A stretch of DNA of 46,509 nucleotides from CAYWKU01 sp964459325 (GCA_964459325.1 CAYWKU010000026.1:1-46509); one strand, 5' to 3'; shown: positions 15,600-23,141, counted from the stretch's first letter. Made by a program: numbers and translations. Notes: a model not told the origin generated them from the sequence alone.

Positions 15600-17516
15600 C
15601 TACGGGCCGACAGGTCGGCGTGTGGGGTCTTCATCGCGTAACAGCCCGATGAATTCCTCCACGCTCATTGAAGGCAACTGCTCCCCGCCTCTTTTTCTCG
15701 GAGCAACCGTCCCTTCTTCTTGTTCCTTACCCCCTACCACCAGGGCATAAGGTATTTTTTGAGTTTGAGCTTCGCGTATTTTATAACCGAGCTTTTCGGA
15801 CCTTGAGTCCGTTTCGGCTCTTATGTCGGCGTCTTTCAATTTTTTATAGACTTGTTCGGCATACTCGTTGAATTTGTCGGCAACCGGCAGCACCCTCGCC
15901 TGTACGGGGGCCAGCCATGAAGGAAAGGCTCCCGCATAATGTTCGGTCAGGATTGCCAGAAATCTTTCAACGCTGCCAAGAATAGCCCTGTGCACCATCG
16001 CCGGGCGGTGCCTTTGATTATCCTCGCCAACATAAGTTAAATCAAAGGCTTCCGGCAATGCAAAGTCGCATTGAATGGTAGCACACTGCCAAGGCCTGTC
16101 AAGGGCATCGCGAAGTTTGACGTCTATTTTCGGCCCGTAAAATGCGCCTTCTCCCTCGTCCACGGCGAAATCCAGCCCCTTCTTTCTGAGGGTATCCATG
16201 AGTATTTCCGTGGCACGGTCATAGTCCTCGGCGGAGCCTATGAACTTATCCTCCGGGCGTGTGCTCACTTCGATGGCGTACTGGAAATCAAACAATTCCA
16301 GTATTTCCAGCGTGAAGTCCATTATGTCCGATATTTCATCCTGTAGCTGGTCGGGTGTGCATATAATATGTGCATCGTCCTGGGTGAACGTGCGCACCCT
16401 GGTCAGCCCGTGCAGCTCGCCGCTCTGCTCGTGCCGGTGAACCTGGCCTATCTCGAAGTACCTCTTGGGGAGGTCCCGCCAGCTTCGCACCTTTGCACGA
16501 TATATGAGCATGTGGGCCACGCAGTTCATGGGCTTTACCCCGTACTGCTGGTCTTCCACTTCCGTGAAGTACATCTTGTCGCGGTAATTGGCCATGTGGC
16601 CGGATTTTTCCCATATTTCCTTTTTCATGAGAATAGGGCCCATGACTTCCTCGTAGCCGCGCCTTCGATGCTCCCGGCGCTCGTAATCTATGAGGATGTT
16701 GCGCAGGGTCATGCCCTTCGGGAGATAAACCACCATCCCCGCGCCGATTTCTTCGTAGAGCGCAAAAAGCTCGAGCTCCTTGCCGATGCGGCGGTGGTCC
16801 CTCCGGCGGGCTTCCTCCTCCCATTCCAGGTATTCATCGACCGCCTCCTGATTGGGAAAGGCGGTGCCGTAAATCCTCTGAAGCATGGGGTTGCGCTCGT
16901 CTCCCCGCCAGTAAGCTCCCGCCAGCGCGGTAAGCTTGAAAGCCTTTATGTAGCCGGTGCTTGGCAGATGTGGCCCGCGGCAGAGGTCGGTGAAGGAGCC
17001 CTGCCGGTAAAGGCTGACCGTCTCGCCCTCCGGGATTTCCTCGACAAGCTCCACCTTATAGGTTTCGCCTTCCTTTTTAAACAGCTCGATAGCTTCCTCA
17101 CGGCTGAGCTCCTCCCGCTCGTAAGGAACATCGCGCTTGATTATTTCGCTCATGCGCTGCTCTATCTTAGGCAGGTCCTCGGGGCTGAAGCCGGGCTCGT
17201 AGTCGAAATCGTAGTAAAATCCCTTTTCTATGGCCGGGCCGATGGTCACCTTGACGTCGGGGAAAAGTTCCCTGACCGCCTGGGCCATGACGTGAGAGGC
17301 CGAATGGCGCAGAATATCCAGTCCTTCCGCGGAATCCATGTCTATAAACCTGGCGTGCCCCTCTTCGGCGGAAGCGGACAAATCCATCCTACGCCTGTTC
17401 ACTGCAACGGCGACTATGCTCTCCGGGTTGATGCCTTCGGTTTTGTTCAGGACATCCTTCCAGGAGGAGCCTTCGGGAGCTTCGACTTCTCCCGCCCCTT
17501 CTACCTCAATCTTCAC
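15600..17516 (-). CDS. thrS: Threonyl-tRNA synthetase
   Basis: The protein has 638 aa, full length, start GTG with GGGAGAA upstream. Domains: N-terminal TGS (1-60), editing domain with RHSASHVMAQAV (HxxxH) and CRGPHLPSTG (zinc-like C/H pair), catalytic class II core with GMTLRNILIDYERREHRRRGY, MNCVAHMLIYRA (zinc Cys), QVHRHEQSGELHGLTRVRTFTQDDAHIIC (motif 2) and HRAILGSVERFLAILTEHYAG (motif 3), then the anticodon-binding domain (ARVLPVADKFNEYAEQV). First gene of the translation operon; 83 nt of leader separates it from tRNA-Val on the same strand. Confidence 0.98.
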   Translation of the reverse strand: MKIEVEGAGEVEAPEGSSWKDVLNKTEGINPESIVAVAVNRRRMDLSASAEEGHARFIDMDSAEGLDILRHSASHVMAQAVRELFPDVKVTIGPAIEKGFYYDFDYEPGFSPEDLPKIEQRMSEIIKRDVPYEREELSREEAIELFKKEGETYKVELVEEIPEGETVSLYRQGSFTDLCRGPHLPSTGYIKAFKLTALAGAYWRGDERNPMLQRIYGTAFPNQEAVDEYLEWEEEARRRDHRRIGKELELFALYEEIGAGMVVYLPKGMTLRNILIDYERREHRRRGYEEVMGPILMKKEIWEKSGHMANYRDKMYFTEVEDQQYGVKPMNCVAHMLIYRAKVRSWRDLPKRYFEIGQVHRHEQSGELHGLTRVRTFTQDDAHIICTPDQLQDEISDIMDFTLEILELFDFQYAIEVSTRPEDKFIGSAEDYDRATEILMDTLRKKGLDFAVDEGEGAFYGPKIDVKLRDALDRPWQCATIQCDFALPEAFDLTYVGEDNQRHRPAMVHRAILGSVERFLAILTEHYAGAFPSWLAPVQARVLPVADKFNEYAEQVYKKLKDADIRAETDSRSEKLGYKIREAQTQKIPYALVVGGKEQEEGTVAPRKRGGEQLPSMSVEEFIGLLRDEDPTRRPVGP

Positions 17517-17566
17517 TTCGTTTTCTCCCTGGGAGATGTTTTCCTTATACCATCAATATAAACAGC

Positions 17567-17590
17567 AGCCGAGACGGGCGCATCTCGGCT
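17567..17590 (-). terminator. Hairpin between tRNA-Val and thrS
   Basis: On the minus strand AGCCGAGA pairs with TCTCGGCT around an 8-nt loop (arms 17567-17574 and 17583-17590), followed by a moderately T-rich stretch (GCTGTTTATATT). It may terminate the tRNA-Val transcript or act as a leader attenuator for thrS. The weak T-tract leaves both open. Confidence 0.4.
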
Positions 17591-17622
17591 ACCATTTCAA
17601 CTAACCGTGTTTTTTTATTCAG

Positions 17623-17694
17623 TGAGGATGGGCGGGATTGAACCGCCGACTTCTACCGTGTCAGGGTAGCGCTCTCCCGCTGAGCTACATCCTC
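17623..17694 (-). tRNA. tRNA-Val(GAC)
   Basis: The 72-nt cloverleaf has acceptor GAGGATG/CATCCTC, anticodon loop CTGACAC (GAC, Val) and T-loop TTCAATC. The discriminator base is A and CCA is not encoded. All stems pair. Own promoter upstream. Confidence 0.95.
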
Positions 17695-17713
17695 ATTTCT
17701 AATTTCTATAAAA

Positions 17714-17742
17714 AAATTAGCTCCACCCGGGAGGTTTGTCAA
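17714..17742 (-). promoter_or_regulatory. Promoter of tRNA-Val
   Basis: On the minus strand TTGACA (17737-17742) and TAATTT (17714-17719) are separated by 17 nt. Transcription would begin about 12 nt before the mature tRNA. Confidence 0.6.
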
Positions 17743-17753
17743 GCGAATAAGCG

Positions 17754-18173
17754 TTATTCTCCGACCACTTGCACGATTACCCTGCGCTGCCTGTCGCGAA
17801 CGTCGAAATCCAGGAGCACTATCTGCTGCCATGTCCCCAGCATCAGGTTCCCGTCAATGACCGGGGCCGAAAAGGAGGGCCCGATGAGGGCGCTGCGCAC
17901 GTGGCTGTGGCCGTTGCCGTCGTGCCATTTTTCGTTGTGGGCGTATACCATATCTTCCGGGGCGGCCCGGTCGATGGCCCTAACCAGGTCCCGGACGGCG
18001 CCGCTTTCGTACTCGATGGCCGAAATCGCGCCCGTGCTGCCAGGCACGAAGGCCAGTGCTATTCCGTTTGTAACGCCCGAGGACACTACCGCCCGGCTCA
18101 CCCGGTCGGTAATGTCATGAACATCGGTTCCAGCTTTGGTGGAAACGGTGAAGGTTTCGGAAAAGACAGCCAT
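17754..18173 (-). CDS. YjbQ family (UPF0047) protein
   Basis: The protein has 139 aa. It shows the family pattern VTNGIALAFVPGSTGAISAIEYESG, then AHNEKWHDGNGHSHVRSALIGPSFSAPVIDGNLMLGTWQQIVLLDFDVRDRQRRVIVQVVGE with conserved His residues of a metal-binding or catalytic site. E. coli YjbQ has thiamine-phosphate-synthase side activity; the in vivo role is unclear. It stands upstream of tRNA-Val on the same strand and downstream of the DksA-like gene. Confidence 0.9.
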   Translation of the reverse strand: MAVFSETFTVSTKAGTDVHDITDRVSRAVVSSGVTNGIALAFVPGSTGAISAIEYESGAVRDLVRAIDRAAPEDMVYAHNEKWHDGNGHSHVRSALIGPSFSAPVIDGNLMLGTWQQIVLLDFDVRDRQRRVIVQVVGE

Positions 18174-18217
18174 TTCTCTTTATCCCGGGCAAACTGAGCC
18201 GGGCCCGAGTGAAGGCA

Positions 18218-18571
18218 TCATTGCTCCTGTTTTTCCTGCTCTTCCTTGCAGGTTATACACAGCTCGGCCACCGGCCGTGCTTCCAGGCGCTTGAGGCTGA
18301 TAGGCTCCCCGCAATTTTCGCAGATTCCGTAGTCTCCGTCTTCTATTTTTCCGAGAGCCTTTTCGATTTTTCGCAACAGGTTTCTTTCCCTGTCCCTGAG
18401 CTTGTATGTCATGGACTGGTCCAACTCGCTGCTTGCCAGGTCGATATCGTCCATAAGGTCGTCTTCTTCCGTTTTTCTTTGTTCTCGCGTGGTGTCCCGG
18501 GCCATTTTGTACAATTTGTCTCGCTCGGCCTCCAGCATTTTCTGAAATTTCTTTAAGTCCCTTTTTTTCAT
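18218..18571 (-). CDS. DksA/TraR-family zinc-finger protein
   Basis: The protein has 117 aa. The N-terminal half is a coiled coil (KKFQKMLEAERDKLYKM...), and the C-terminus is a zinc finger C-x2-C...C-x2-C (YGICENCGEPISLKRLEARPVAELCITCKEE). DksA-type proteins insert the coiled coil into the RNA polymerase secondary channel and modulate stringent control. The acidic pair at the coiled-coil tip (EDDLMDDIDLASSELDQ) is present. GGGAGCAGG precedes the ATG. Confidence 0.9.
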   Translation of the reverse strand: MKKRDLKKFQKMLEAERDKLYKMARDTTREQRKTEEDDLMDDIDLASSELDQSMTYKLRDRERNLLRKIEKALGKIEDGDYGICENCGEPISLKRLEARPVAELCITCKEEQEKQEQ

Positions 18572-18633
18572 TTTCCTGCTCCCTCGTTGACGGTACGCGC
18601 CGCGTTGCCTAATATAGTTCGCAAGGTGAATTG

Positions 18634-18891
18634 ATGGCTCGTTGCGTTCATTGCGGTCAGACCATTAAAGCCGGCCAGGAAATTTGCCCCCTGTGCGGCG
18701 GCGAACAGCCCGTGGAGTGGATGGTAAAGCTTGTCTACGTGCTTGCTTTCCTTTTTATCCAGGGCGTGGTTTACCGCCTTATCTGGCCCGATGCCGAATC
18801 GATAGTGGCCTACGGAATATATTTCGTTACAACCGCCGGTCTTGCGCTGGCCATCAGGCGACTTCTTCTCAGGAAATCAAGCGCCTCCTGA
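18634..18891 (+). CDS. Small zinc-ribbon protein with two membrane helices
   Basis: The protein has 85 aa. The ATG at 18634 with AAGGTGA upstream is preferred to a TTG one codon earlier. Residues 1-22 form a zinc ribbon (CVHCG...CPLCGG), followed by two hydrophobic helices (VKLVYVLAFLFIQGVVYRL and AYGIYFVTTAGLALAI). A single-domain zinc-ribbon membrane protein of unknown function; it runs divergently from dksA and convergently with the ferredoxin gene, whose stop is only 4 nt away. Confidence 0.7.
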   Translation: MARCVHCGQTIKAGQEICPLCGGEQPVEWMVKLVYVLAFLFIQGVVYRLIWPDAESIVAYGIYFVTTAGLALAIRRLLLRKSSAS

Positions 18892-18895
18892 AAAG

Positions 18896-19084
18896 TCATT
18901 CCTCCCAGTAAACAGCTTCAGTAGGACAGTCTTCCGATGCCTCGACGCATTCGGGGTCTTCGGAAGAAGCTTCCGGTTTTATCATCACGGACACGCCCCC
19001 TTCGGTGTCCAGTTCGAAGTATCCTTCGTGCTCGGTGCATAACCCGCAGCCGGTGCACAAATCGGGGTCGACTTTCCATGGCAT
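18896..19084 (-). CDS. Single-cluster [4Fe-4S] ferredoxin
   Basis: The protein has 62 aa from the ATG at 19084 (GGTGG upstream); an in-frame GTG at 19093 is possible. Cluster ligands are Cys10, Cys13 and Cys16 in CTGCGLC and Cys53 in EDCPTEAV; Cys46 can form the usual disulfide. The acidic small protein with one cluster resembles electron carriers of anaerobes. Its gene has a near-consensus promoter and ends 4 nt from the convergent zinc-ribbon gene. Confidence 0.9.
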   Translation of the reverse strand: MPWKVDPDLCTGCGLCTEHEGYFELDTEGGVSVMIKPEASSEDPECVEASEDCPTEAVYWEE

Positions 19085-19113
19085 CTTTTCCACCCATCAA
19101 AATGGAAGGTGAT

Positions 19114-19142
19114 ATGATAAATAACCGCCCTATGTTTGTCAA
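19114..19142 (-). promoter_or_regulatory. Promoter of the ferredoxin gene
   Basis: On the minus strand TTGACA (19137-19142) and TATCAT (19114-19119) have a 17-nt spacer. The predicted start near 19107 gives a short leader to the ATG at 19084. Confidence 0.6.
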
Positions 19143-19236
19143 GGGTACAAAAGGGCTGAAAAACACAAGGAAAATAAGGGAGATACAGACCTTCCCGTTG
19201 CCGGCCCGAACACTTCAAAGACCGGAAGAAAACGGT

Positions 19237-19365
19237 ATCGAGTAGGAGGGGGAGTTGCTTCCCCCGTCCTCTCACACCACCGTACGTACGGTTCCGTATA
19301 CGGCGGTTCCTGACGGGCCTGCAGAGGACTTACACCTTCAAGTGGGTGCGCCCTGCCGGGCGCAC
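19237..19365 (-). mobile_element. Miniature group II intron-like element, copy A
   Basis: The 129-bp element begins on the minus strand with GTGCG (at 19365), in an 8-bp hairpin GTGCGCCC/GGGCGCAC. It continues with CTTGAAGGTGTAAGTCC, known from group II intron 5' ends, then passes directly to a domain-V-like hairpin (ACCGCCGTATACGG... CGTACGTACGGTGGT with a 2-nt bulge) and a domain-VI-like hairpin with a candidate branch A (CTCCTACTCGAT), ending in AT at 19237. Most of domain I and the reverse transcriptase are absent. A second copy at 30199-30327 has the same length and about 5 differences. It starts 9 nt after a terminator stem (19375-19407), the target type of group IIC introns. Self-splicing is unlikely without domain I. 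Confidence 0.75.
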
Positions 19366-19407
19366 AAAAATGAAGGAGCCTCACTCGAAAGTGCCGAGCG
19401 AGGCTCC
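19366..19407 (-). terminator. Intrinsic terminator upstream of mini intron A
   Basis: On the minus strand GGAGCCTC (plus 19375-19382) pairs with GAGGCTCC (19400-19407), extended by CTCG/CGAG to 12 pairs with one mismatch, followed by TTCATTTTT. It would end a minus-strand transcript, yet no convincing minus-strand coding gene lies upstream (19408-19730). Confidence 0.7.
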
Positions 19408-19660
19408 CTATATCGTATGGGCGATCAGGCTTGACCCCTTGGGAGAATATGCGGAAAACCGTGCAGCTATCGTTGCGAGCTTTCCCGGAGCCGGTGACCA
19501 CCCTTATACTCTACGGATTGCACTTCCCATGCCATATCCGGTTGCTCGATAAAAATTGCATAAATCCGGGGGCTTACAAATTCCTTACCCTGAAGTTTTT
19601 TGTAAACGGAAGCCGGGAAGGGGACAAAAACGGCGGATGAGGCGGCAATTTTGTCCCATT
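19408..19660 (-). other. Stretch without clear gene, possible noncoding transcript
   Basis: No open frame here has a good start and ribosome site with family character. It ends (minus strand) in the strong terminator at 19366-19407, so a small RNA read from the minus strand is possible. A hairpin GGGACAAAA (19621-19629)/TTTTGTCCC (19649-19657) is also present. I could not match it to 6S RNA, SRP RNA, tmRNA or RNase P RNA. Confidence 0.25.
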
Positions 19661-19661
19661 C

Positions 19662-19706
19662 GTTATCGCTCGATAACTTGCCTAAACATGGCCGGCAAAT
19701 TATCAT
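19662..19706 (+). promoter_or_regulatory. Palindromic operator candidate and promoter of the ParB-like/AAA operon
   Basis: The palindrome GTTATCG-CT-CGATAAC (19662-19677) directly abuts a -35 box TTGCCT (19678-19683); the -10 box TATCAT is at 19701-19706 with a 17-nt spacer. A regulator dimer bound there would touch the -35 side. Downstream the ribosome site GGGAGG (19720-19725) and TTG start follow. Confidence 0.5.
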
Positions 19707-19733
19707 AACTCCAATAAGCGGGAGGTGCGGACA

Positions 19734-20189
19734 TTGAAAGTGCAACGAGTATTACTGAGCCGGATTGACGTGGAGAACGAAGGCTGGGACGAATTCGTAT
19801 TCGAGCTGCATCCGCCCAACGTGGACCGGCTGGCTACCAGCCTTGAAAGGGTCGGGCAACTTTGCCCCCTGCTGGTAAAGAAAAGTATAGACAAATTGTT
19901 TATCGTGGCGGGTTACGCCCGATACCAGGCCATGAAAAAGCTGGGCATAGAAGAAGTCTGGGTAAGGATTTTTCAGGAAAATGAAATCAGTACCGAGGAA
20001 CTGTTGTGGGTCAGCATCGAGGAAAATTGCGGAATACAACTCCGAACAGGGGCCCAGAAGCGTATCTTCTTGAAATTCAAGGAAATCGGATACTCCGAAG
20101 AAAAAATCGCCAAAGAAGTGGCGCCCGCCGTAGCGGGTAAGCTTTCCACCGAAGAAATCCGCGATATGCTGAAGAAAGAAGAAAGTTAA
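19734..20189 (+). CDS. ParB/Srx-like N-domain protein
   Basis: The protein has 151 aa. The start is TTG at 19734, 8 nt after GGGAGG; a GTG at 19725 would overlap that site. It has the ParB-type core: LSRIDVENEGW...FELHPPNVDRLATSLERVGQLCPLLVKKS, then FIVAGYARYQAMKKLGIEEVWVRIF, then EELLWVSIEENCGIQLR. The GERR nucleotide-binding motif of ParB is replaced by AGYARYQA. The C-terminus is a short helical part (SEEKIAKEVAPAVAG) instead of the ParB HTH and dimer domains. The stop overlaps the start of the AAA ATPase (TAATG), so the two are translated together. The function is not known; it is probably a specificity or adaptor partner of the ATPase. Confidence 0.7.
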   Translation: MKVQRVLLSRIDVENEGWDEFVFELHPPNVDRLATSLERVGQLCPLLVKKSIDKLFIVAGYARYQAMKKLGIEEVWVRIFQENEISTEELLWVSIEENCGIQLRTGAQKRIFLKFKEIGYSEEKIAKEVAPAVAGKLSTEEIRDMLKKEES

Positions 20190-21712
20190 TGAGCACGGAG
20201 GAGCTGCCGAGGGAGGAAAGTCTGGCTGTGCAATTGAGCGGCCTGCTGAAGGCCGGTACCCCCATAGTTGTCGTAAACTCCTGGGAAGAGGATTGCGTGG
20301 AAAGGGTGGCGAAAAAAGCCGCCCGGATACTGGAAAAGAAGCTGTTTATATGGAGCGCAACCCGTGGATTCCACAGCGGCATCGATGATGACAACCCCGT
20401 GGAATCATTTCCCGACCCCTACGAGGCACTGCTAAGGCTGCGGGGTGAAGGCCATTCAGTGGGACTGCTCAAGGACTTTCACCAATTCTGGGATAACCAT
20501 AGATGCGTCAGAGTATTGAGGGACATAGCCCTGGAGTCTCCGGAACGCGCGGCGCAGGTGGTTCTTTCCATGCCCTTCAGCTCAGTTCCCGAGGAATTGG
20601 GCAAAGATGTCTCATTCATGGACGTGCCCCTGCCCGACGGGGACGAGCTGAAAACGCTTCTTAAGGGGGCGATTAACGAGCTCGGAAAGACGTTATCGGC
20701 GGAAGACGCCGAGCGGGCTTCGGTGGCCGCAGCCGGGTTGACTCAGACACAGGCGCTACGGGTATTCAAGCTGGCAGCCGGGCACCTTCCGAAGGACGTG
20801 GGCGGATTCCTGGGCGCCATCCTGAGAGAGAAACGCTCCCTGGCAAGGCACGCCCTGGCGCTCGAATTTCTGGAGCCGACCATAACCTTCGACAGCGTGG
20901 GGGGCTTGGAACTCTTGAAAAAATGGCTCGATGCCCGGGCGGCGGCTTTTACCTCGCGGGCCCGAGAATACGGGCTGCCCCAGCCTAAGGGGCTGCTTTT
21001 GTTGGGAGTTCAGGGCTGCGGCAAGAGCATGTCGGCCAAATCGGTGGCACAATTGTGGAAACTGCCGTTGCTCAGGCTCGACCTGTCGCGGATAGACCCG
21101 GTAAGCGGCGAGTCAATGCTCATGCAGGCTCTGCATACAGCGGAGGCCGTATCTCCGGCCGTGTTGTGGGTGGACGAGATAGAAAAGGGCTTCGGAACAA
21201 CAGACAATATACGGGGAGGGGTGAGCTTGAGGTCGCTGAGCGCTTTTGTCACCTGGCTCCAGGAAAAAACTTCGCCGGTTTACGTGGTAGCGACGGCCAA
21301 CTCGATAAGCAAAATGCCCCCGGAACTTTTAAGGAAGGGACGCTTCGACGATATTTTCTTCGTCGACCTGCCGTCTCAGGGCGAAAGAGAGGAAGTTTTC
21401 AGGATACACCTTAAGCTGAGGGAGCGTATCCCGGAAAAGTTTGACCTCAAGAGCCTTGCCTCCGAAAGCGAAGGCTTCAGCGGCGCCGAGATAGAGGCGG
21501 TGGTCGTTTCGGGAATGTTCGAGGCCTTTTCCCAGGACCGGGAGGTAAATGACGACGACATCCTCTATGCAATCCGCACCACCATACCCCTCTCCACCAC
21601 CATGGAAGACGAAATCAAGGAGCTGCGCGACTGGGCCCGTGGAAGGGCTCGACCCGCAAGTCTGGATACCCGGCTGGCGGACCTGTTGTCGGCGCCGAGA
21701 GGGGAAGAATAA
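20189..21712 (+). CDS. Ycf46-like AAA+ ATPase
   Basis: The protein has 507 aa. The N-terminal half (1-230) has the Ycf46-type region: VVVNSWEEDCVERVAKKAARIL, LFIWSATRG, VGLLKDFHQFWDN, RAAQVVLSMPFSSVPEEL, TQTQALRVFKLA. The AAA module (about 235-460) has Walker A GVQGCGKSMSAK, Walker B AVLWVDEIEKGFG, sensor VVATANSIS and the arginine-bearing PELLRKGRFDDIFFVDLPS. The family is known from plastids and cyanobacteria, where it has been tied to carbon uptake or photosynthesis control, but its general function is unclear. The ParB-like gene overlaps upstream; a PAS/sigma-54 activator follows 94 nt later on the same strand. Confidence 0.85.
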   Translation: MSTEELPREESLAVQLSGLLKAGTPIVVVNSWEEDCVERVAKKAARILEKKLFIWSATRGFHSGIDDDNPVESFPDPYEALLRLRGEGHSVGLLKDFHQFWDNHRCVRVLRDIALESPERAAQVVLSMPFSSVPEELGKDVSFMDVPLPDGDELKTLLKGAINELGKTLSAEDAERASVAAAGLTQTQALRVFKLAAGHLPKDVGGFLGAILREKRSLARHALALEFLEPTITFDSVGGLELLKKWLDARAAAFTSRAREYGLPQPKGLLLLGVQGCGKSMSAKSVAQLWKLPLLRLDLSRIDPVSGESMLMQALHTAEAVSPAVLWVDEIEKGFGTTDNIRGGVSLRSLSAFVTWLQEKTSPVYVVATANSISKMPPELLRKGRFDDIFFVDLPSQGEREEVFRIHLKLRERIPEKFDLKSLASESEGFSGAEIEAVVVSGMFEAFSQDREVNDDDILYAIRTTIPLSTTMEDEIKELRDWARGRARPASLDTRLADLLSAPRGEE

Positions 21713-21742
21713 AAACTCAGAACCGACTCGTGCCAAGGGGTA

Positions 21743-21767
21743 ACACCGATAGCTCCGCTATCGGTGT
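21743..21767. repeat. Perfect 11-bp stem-loop between AAA ATPase and sigma-54 activator
   Basis: ACACCGATAGC (21743-21753) and GCTATCGGTGT (21757-21767) with a TCC loop form a perfect hairpin. There is no T-tract, so it is not a standard intrinsic terminator; it may be a processing or regulatory hairpin. Confidence 0.5.
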
Positions 21768-21806
21768 GCAAGCTCGGGCATCAGAAAGAAGCCAGGTCGA
21801 ATTTTC

Positions 21807-23141
21807 ATGACCGAGACAAAGGACACAAATCCCCTCCATGAAATGGTGCTGGACTCCATAACCGAAGGGGTCTGGACTACCGACACCGACTGCCGGATTA
21901 CGTATTTCAACCGCGCCGCCGAGGAAATTACCGGCTACGCCAGGGATGAAGTGGTGGGGAAGCACTGCTCGGAGATAATCAGGGCCGACGTGTGCCAGGA
22001 GCAATGCCCGCTGATGAAAACCATGGAGGGCGGCCTTCCCATCAGCAACATTCGCATAAATATACAAACCCGGGACGATTTGAGGCTGCCCATCAGCGTG
22101 AGCACGTCGGTTCTGGAGAATTCCGAGGGCAGGGTGGTCGGTGGAGCCGTTCTTTTCCGCAACCTTATAACGATAGAAGAGCTGCGCGACCAGCTTCTGG
22201 GCACACAGACCTTTCAGAACCTGGTAAGCCGCAACGCCGAGATGCAGGAGATATTCAGGCTCCTTCCGGACATCGCCCAGAGCGAGTCCAACATTCTTAT
22301 ACAAGGCCCCAGCGGCTCCGGAAAGGAGCTGGTGGCCAGGGCCATCCACAACCTCAGCCCCCGCAGCCACGGGCCTTTCGTAGTTATAAACTGCGGGGCA
22401 TTGCCGGAAAACCTGTTGGAAAGCGAGTTGTTCGGCTATAAAAAAGGAGCCTTTACGGACGCTCATCGCGACAAGCCGGGCAGGTTCGCACTGGCTAAGG
22501 GTGGCACCCTTCTCCTGGACGAGATAGGCGATATGCCGCCTCCGTTGCAGGTGAAGTTATTGAGAGTGCTTCAGTACGGCGAGGTGCAGCCGTTGGGCAG
22601 CACCGAGACGCAGCTCGTGGACGTCCGGGTGCTGGCGGCCACCAACAAGGACATCAAGGGCATGATAGCCCGGGGCGAGTTCCGGGAGGATTTGTTTTAC
22701 CGGCTCAACGTCATCAACCTCGAAATACCTCCACTCGCCCGACGACCGGAAGACGTGGCGCCGCTGGTGGAGCATTTCATCAAGCGGTTCAACGCAAAAA
22801 CCCACAAAAACATCGAGGGCGTTAGCGAAGAAGTGCTGGCGCGATTTACATCATACGACTTCCCCGGCAACGTCAGGGAACTGGAAAACGCCATCGAGCA
22901 CGCTTTCGTGTTATGCAAGGAGAGCGTAATTCAACTCCATCACCTGCCGAAATATCTGACCGGCGCAACCCCGCGCGAAACCTCCGCTCGAGGCAAAGCC
23001 GCTTACCTGGACTACTCGGAGGAAAAACTACTGCGCGACCTGCTTGAAAAACACGCCGGCAACAAAGGCGCCGCCGCAAAGGAACTCGGTATACACCGCA
23101 CCACCCTGTGGCGTAAAATCAAAAAATACGACCTGGAATAA
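21807..23141 (+). CDS. PAS-domain sigma-54-dependent transcriptional activator
   Basis: The protein has 444 aa. An N-terminal PAS domain (DSITEGVWTTDTDCRITYFNRAAEEITGY, about 10-125) includes cysteines CxxxxCP (VCQEQCPLM) that might sense ligand or redox state. The AAA+ domain (about 140-370) has Walker A GPSGSGKE, Walker B GTLLLDEIGDM and FYRLNVINLEIPPLARR. The sigma-54 contact loop reads GAFTDA instead of the common GAFTGA. The C-terminal Fis-type HTH is ELGIHRTTLWRKIKKY. No kinase gene or receiver domain is present, so signal input is through PAS. The target promoter is unknown; the ParB-like/AAA operon next door and ihfA in the window fit a sigma-54 setting. Confidence 0.93.
   Translation: MTETKDTNPLHEMVLDSITEGVWTTDTDCRITYFNRAAEEITGYARDEVVGKHCSEIIRADVCQEQCPLMKTMEGGLPISNIRINIQTRDDLRLPISVSTSVLENSEGRVVGGAVLFRNLITIEELRDQLLGTQTFQNLVSRNAEMQEIFRLLPDIAQSESNILIQGPSGSGKELVARAIHNLSPRSHGPFVVINCGALPENLLESELFGYKKGAFTDAHRDKPGRFALAKGGTLLLDEIGDMPPPLQVKLLRVLQYGEVQPLGSTETQLVDVRVLAATNKDIKGMIARGEFREDLFYRLNVINLEIPPLARRPEDVAPLVEHFIKRFNAKTHKNIEGVSEEVLARFTSYDFPGNVRELENAIEHAFVLCKESVIQLHHLPKYLTGATPRETSARGKAAYLDYSEEKLLRDLLEKHAGNKGAAAKELGIHRTTLWRKIKKYDLE

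Noticed and set aside
16368..17561. Long plus-strand frame opposite thrS
   Set aside because: Artefact of GC-rich codon use; thrS is unambiguous on the other strand.
19467..19745. Minus-strand 92-aa frame in the gap before the ParB-like gene
   Set aside because: No ribosome site, no recognisable features, and it overlaps the promoter and palindrome of the plus-strand operon.
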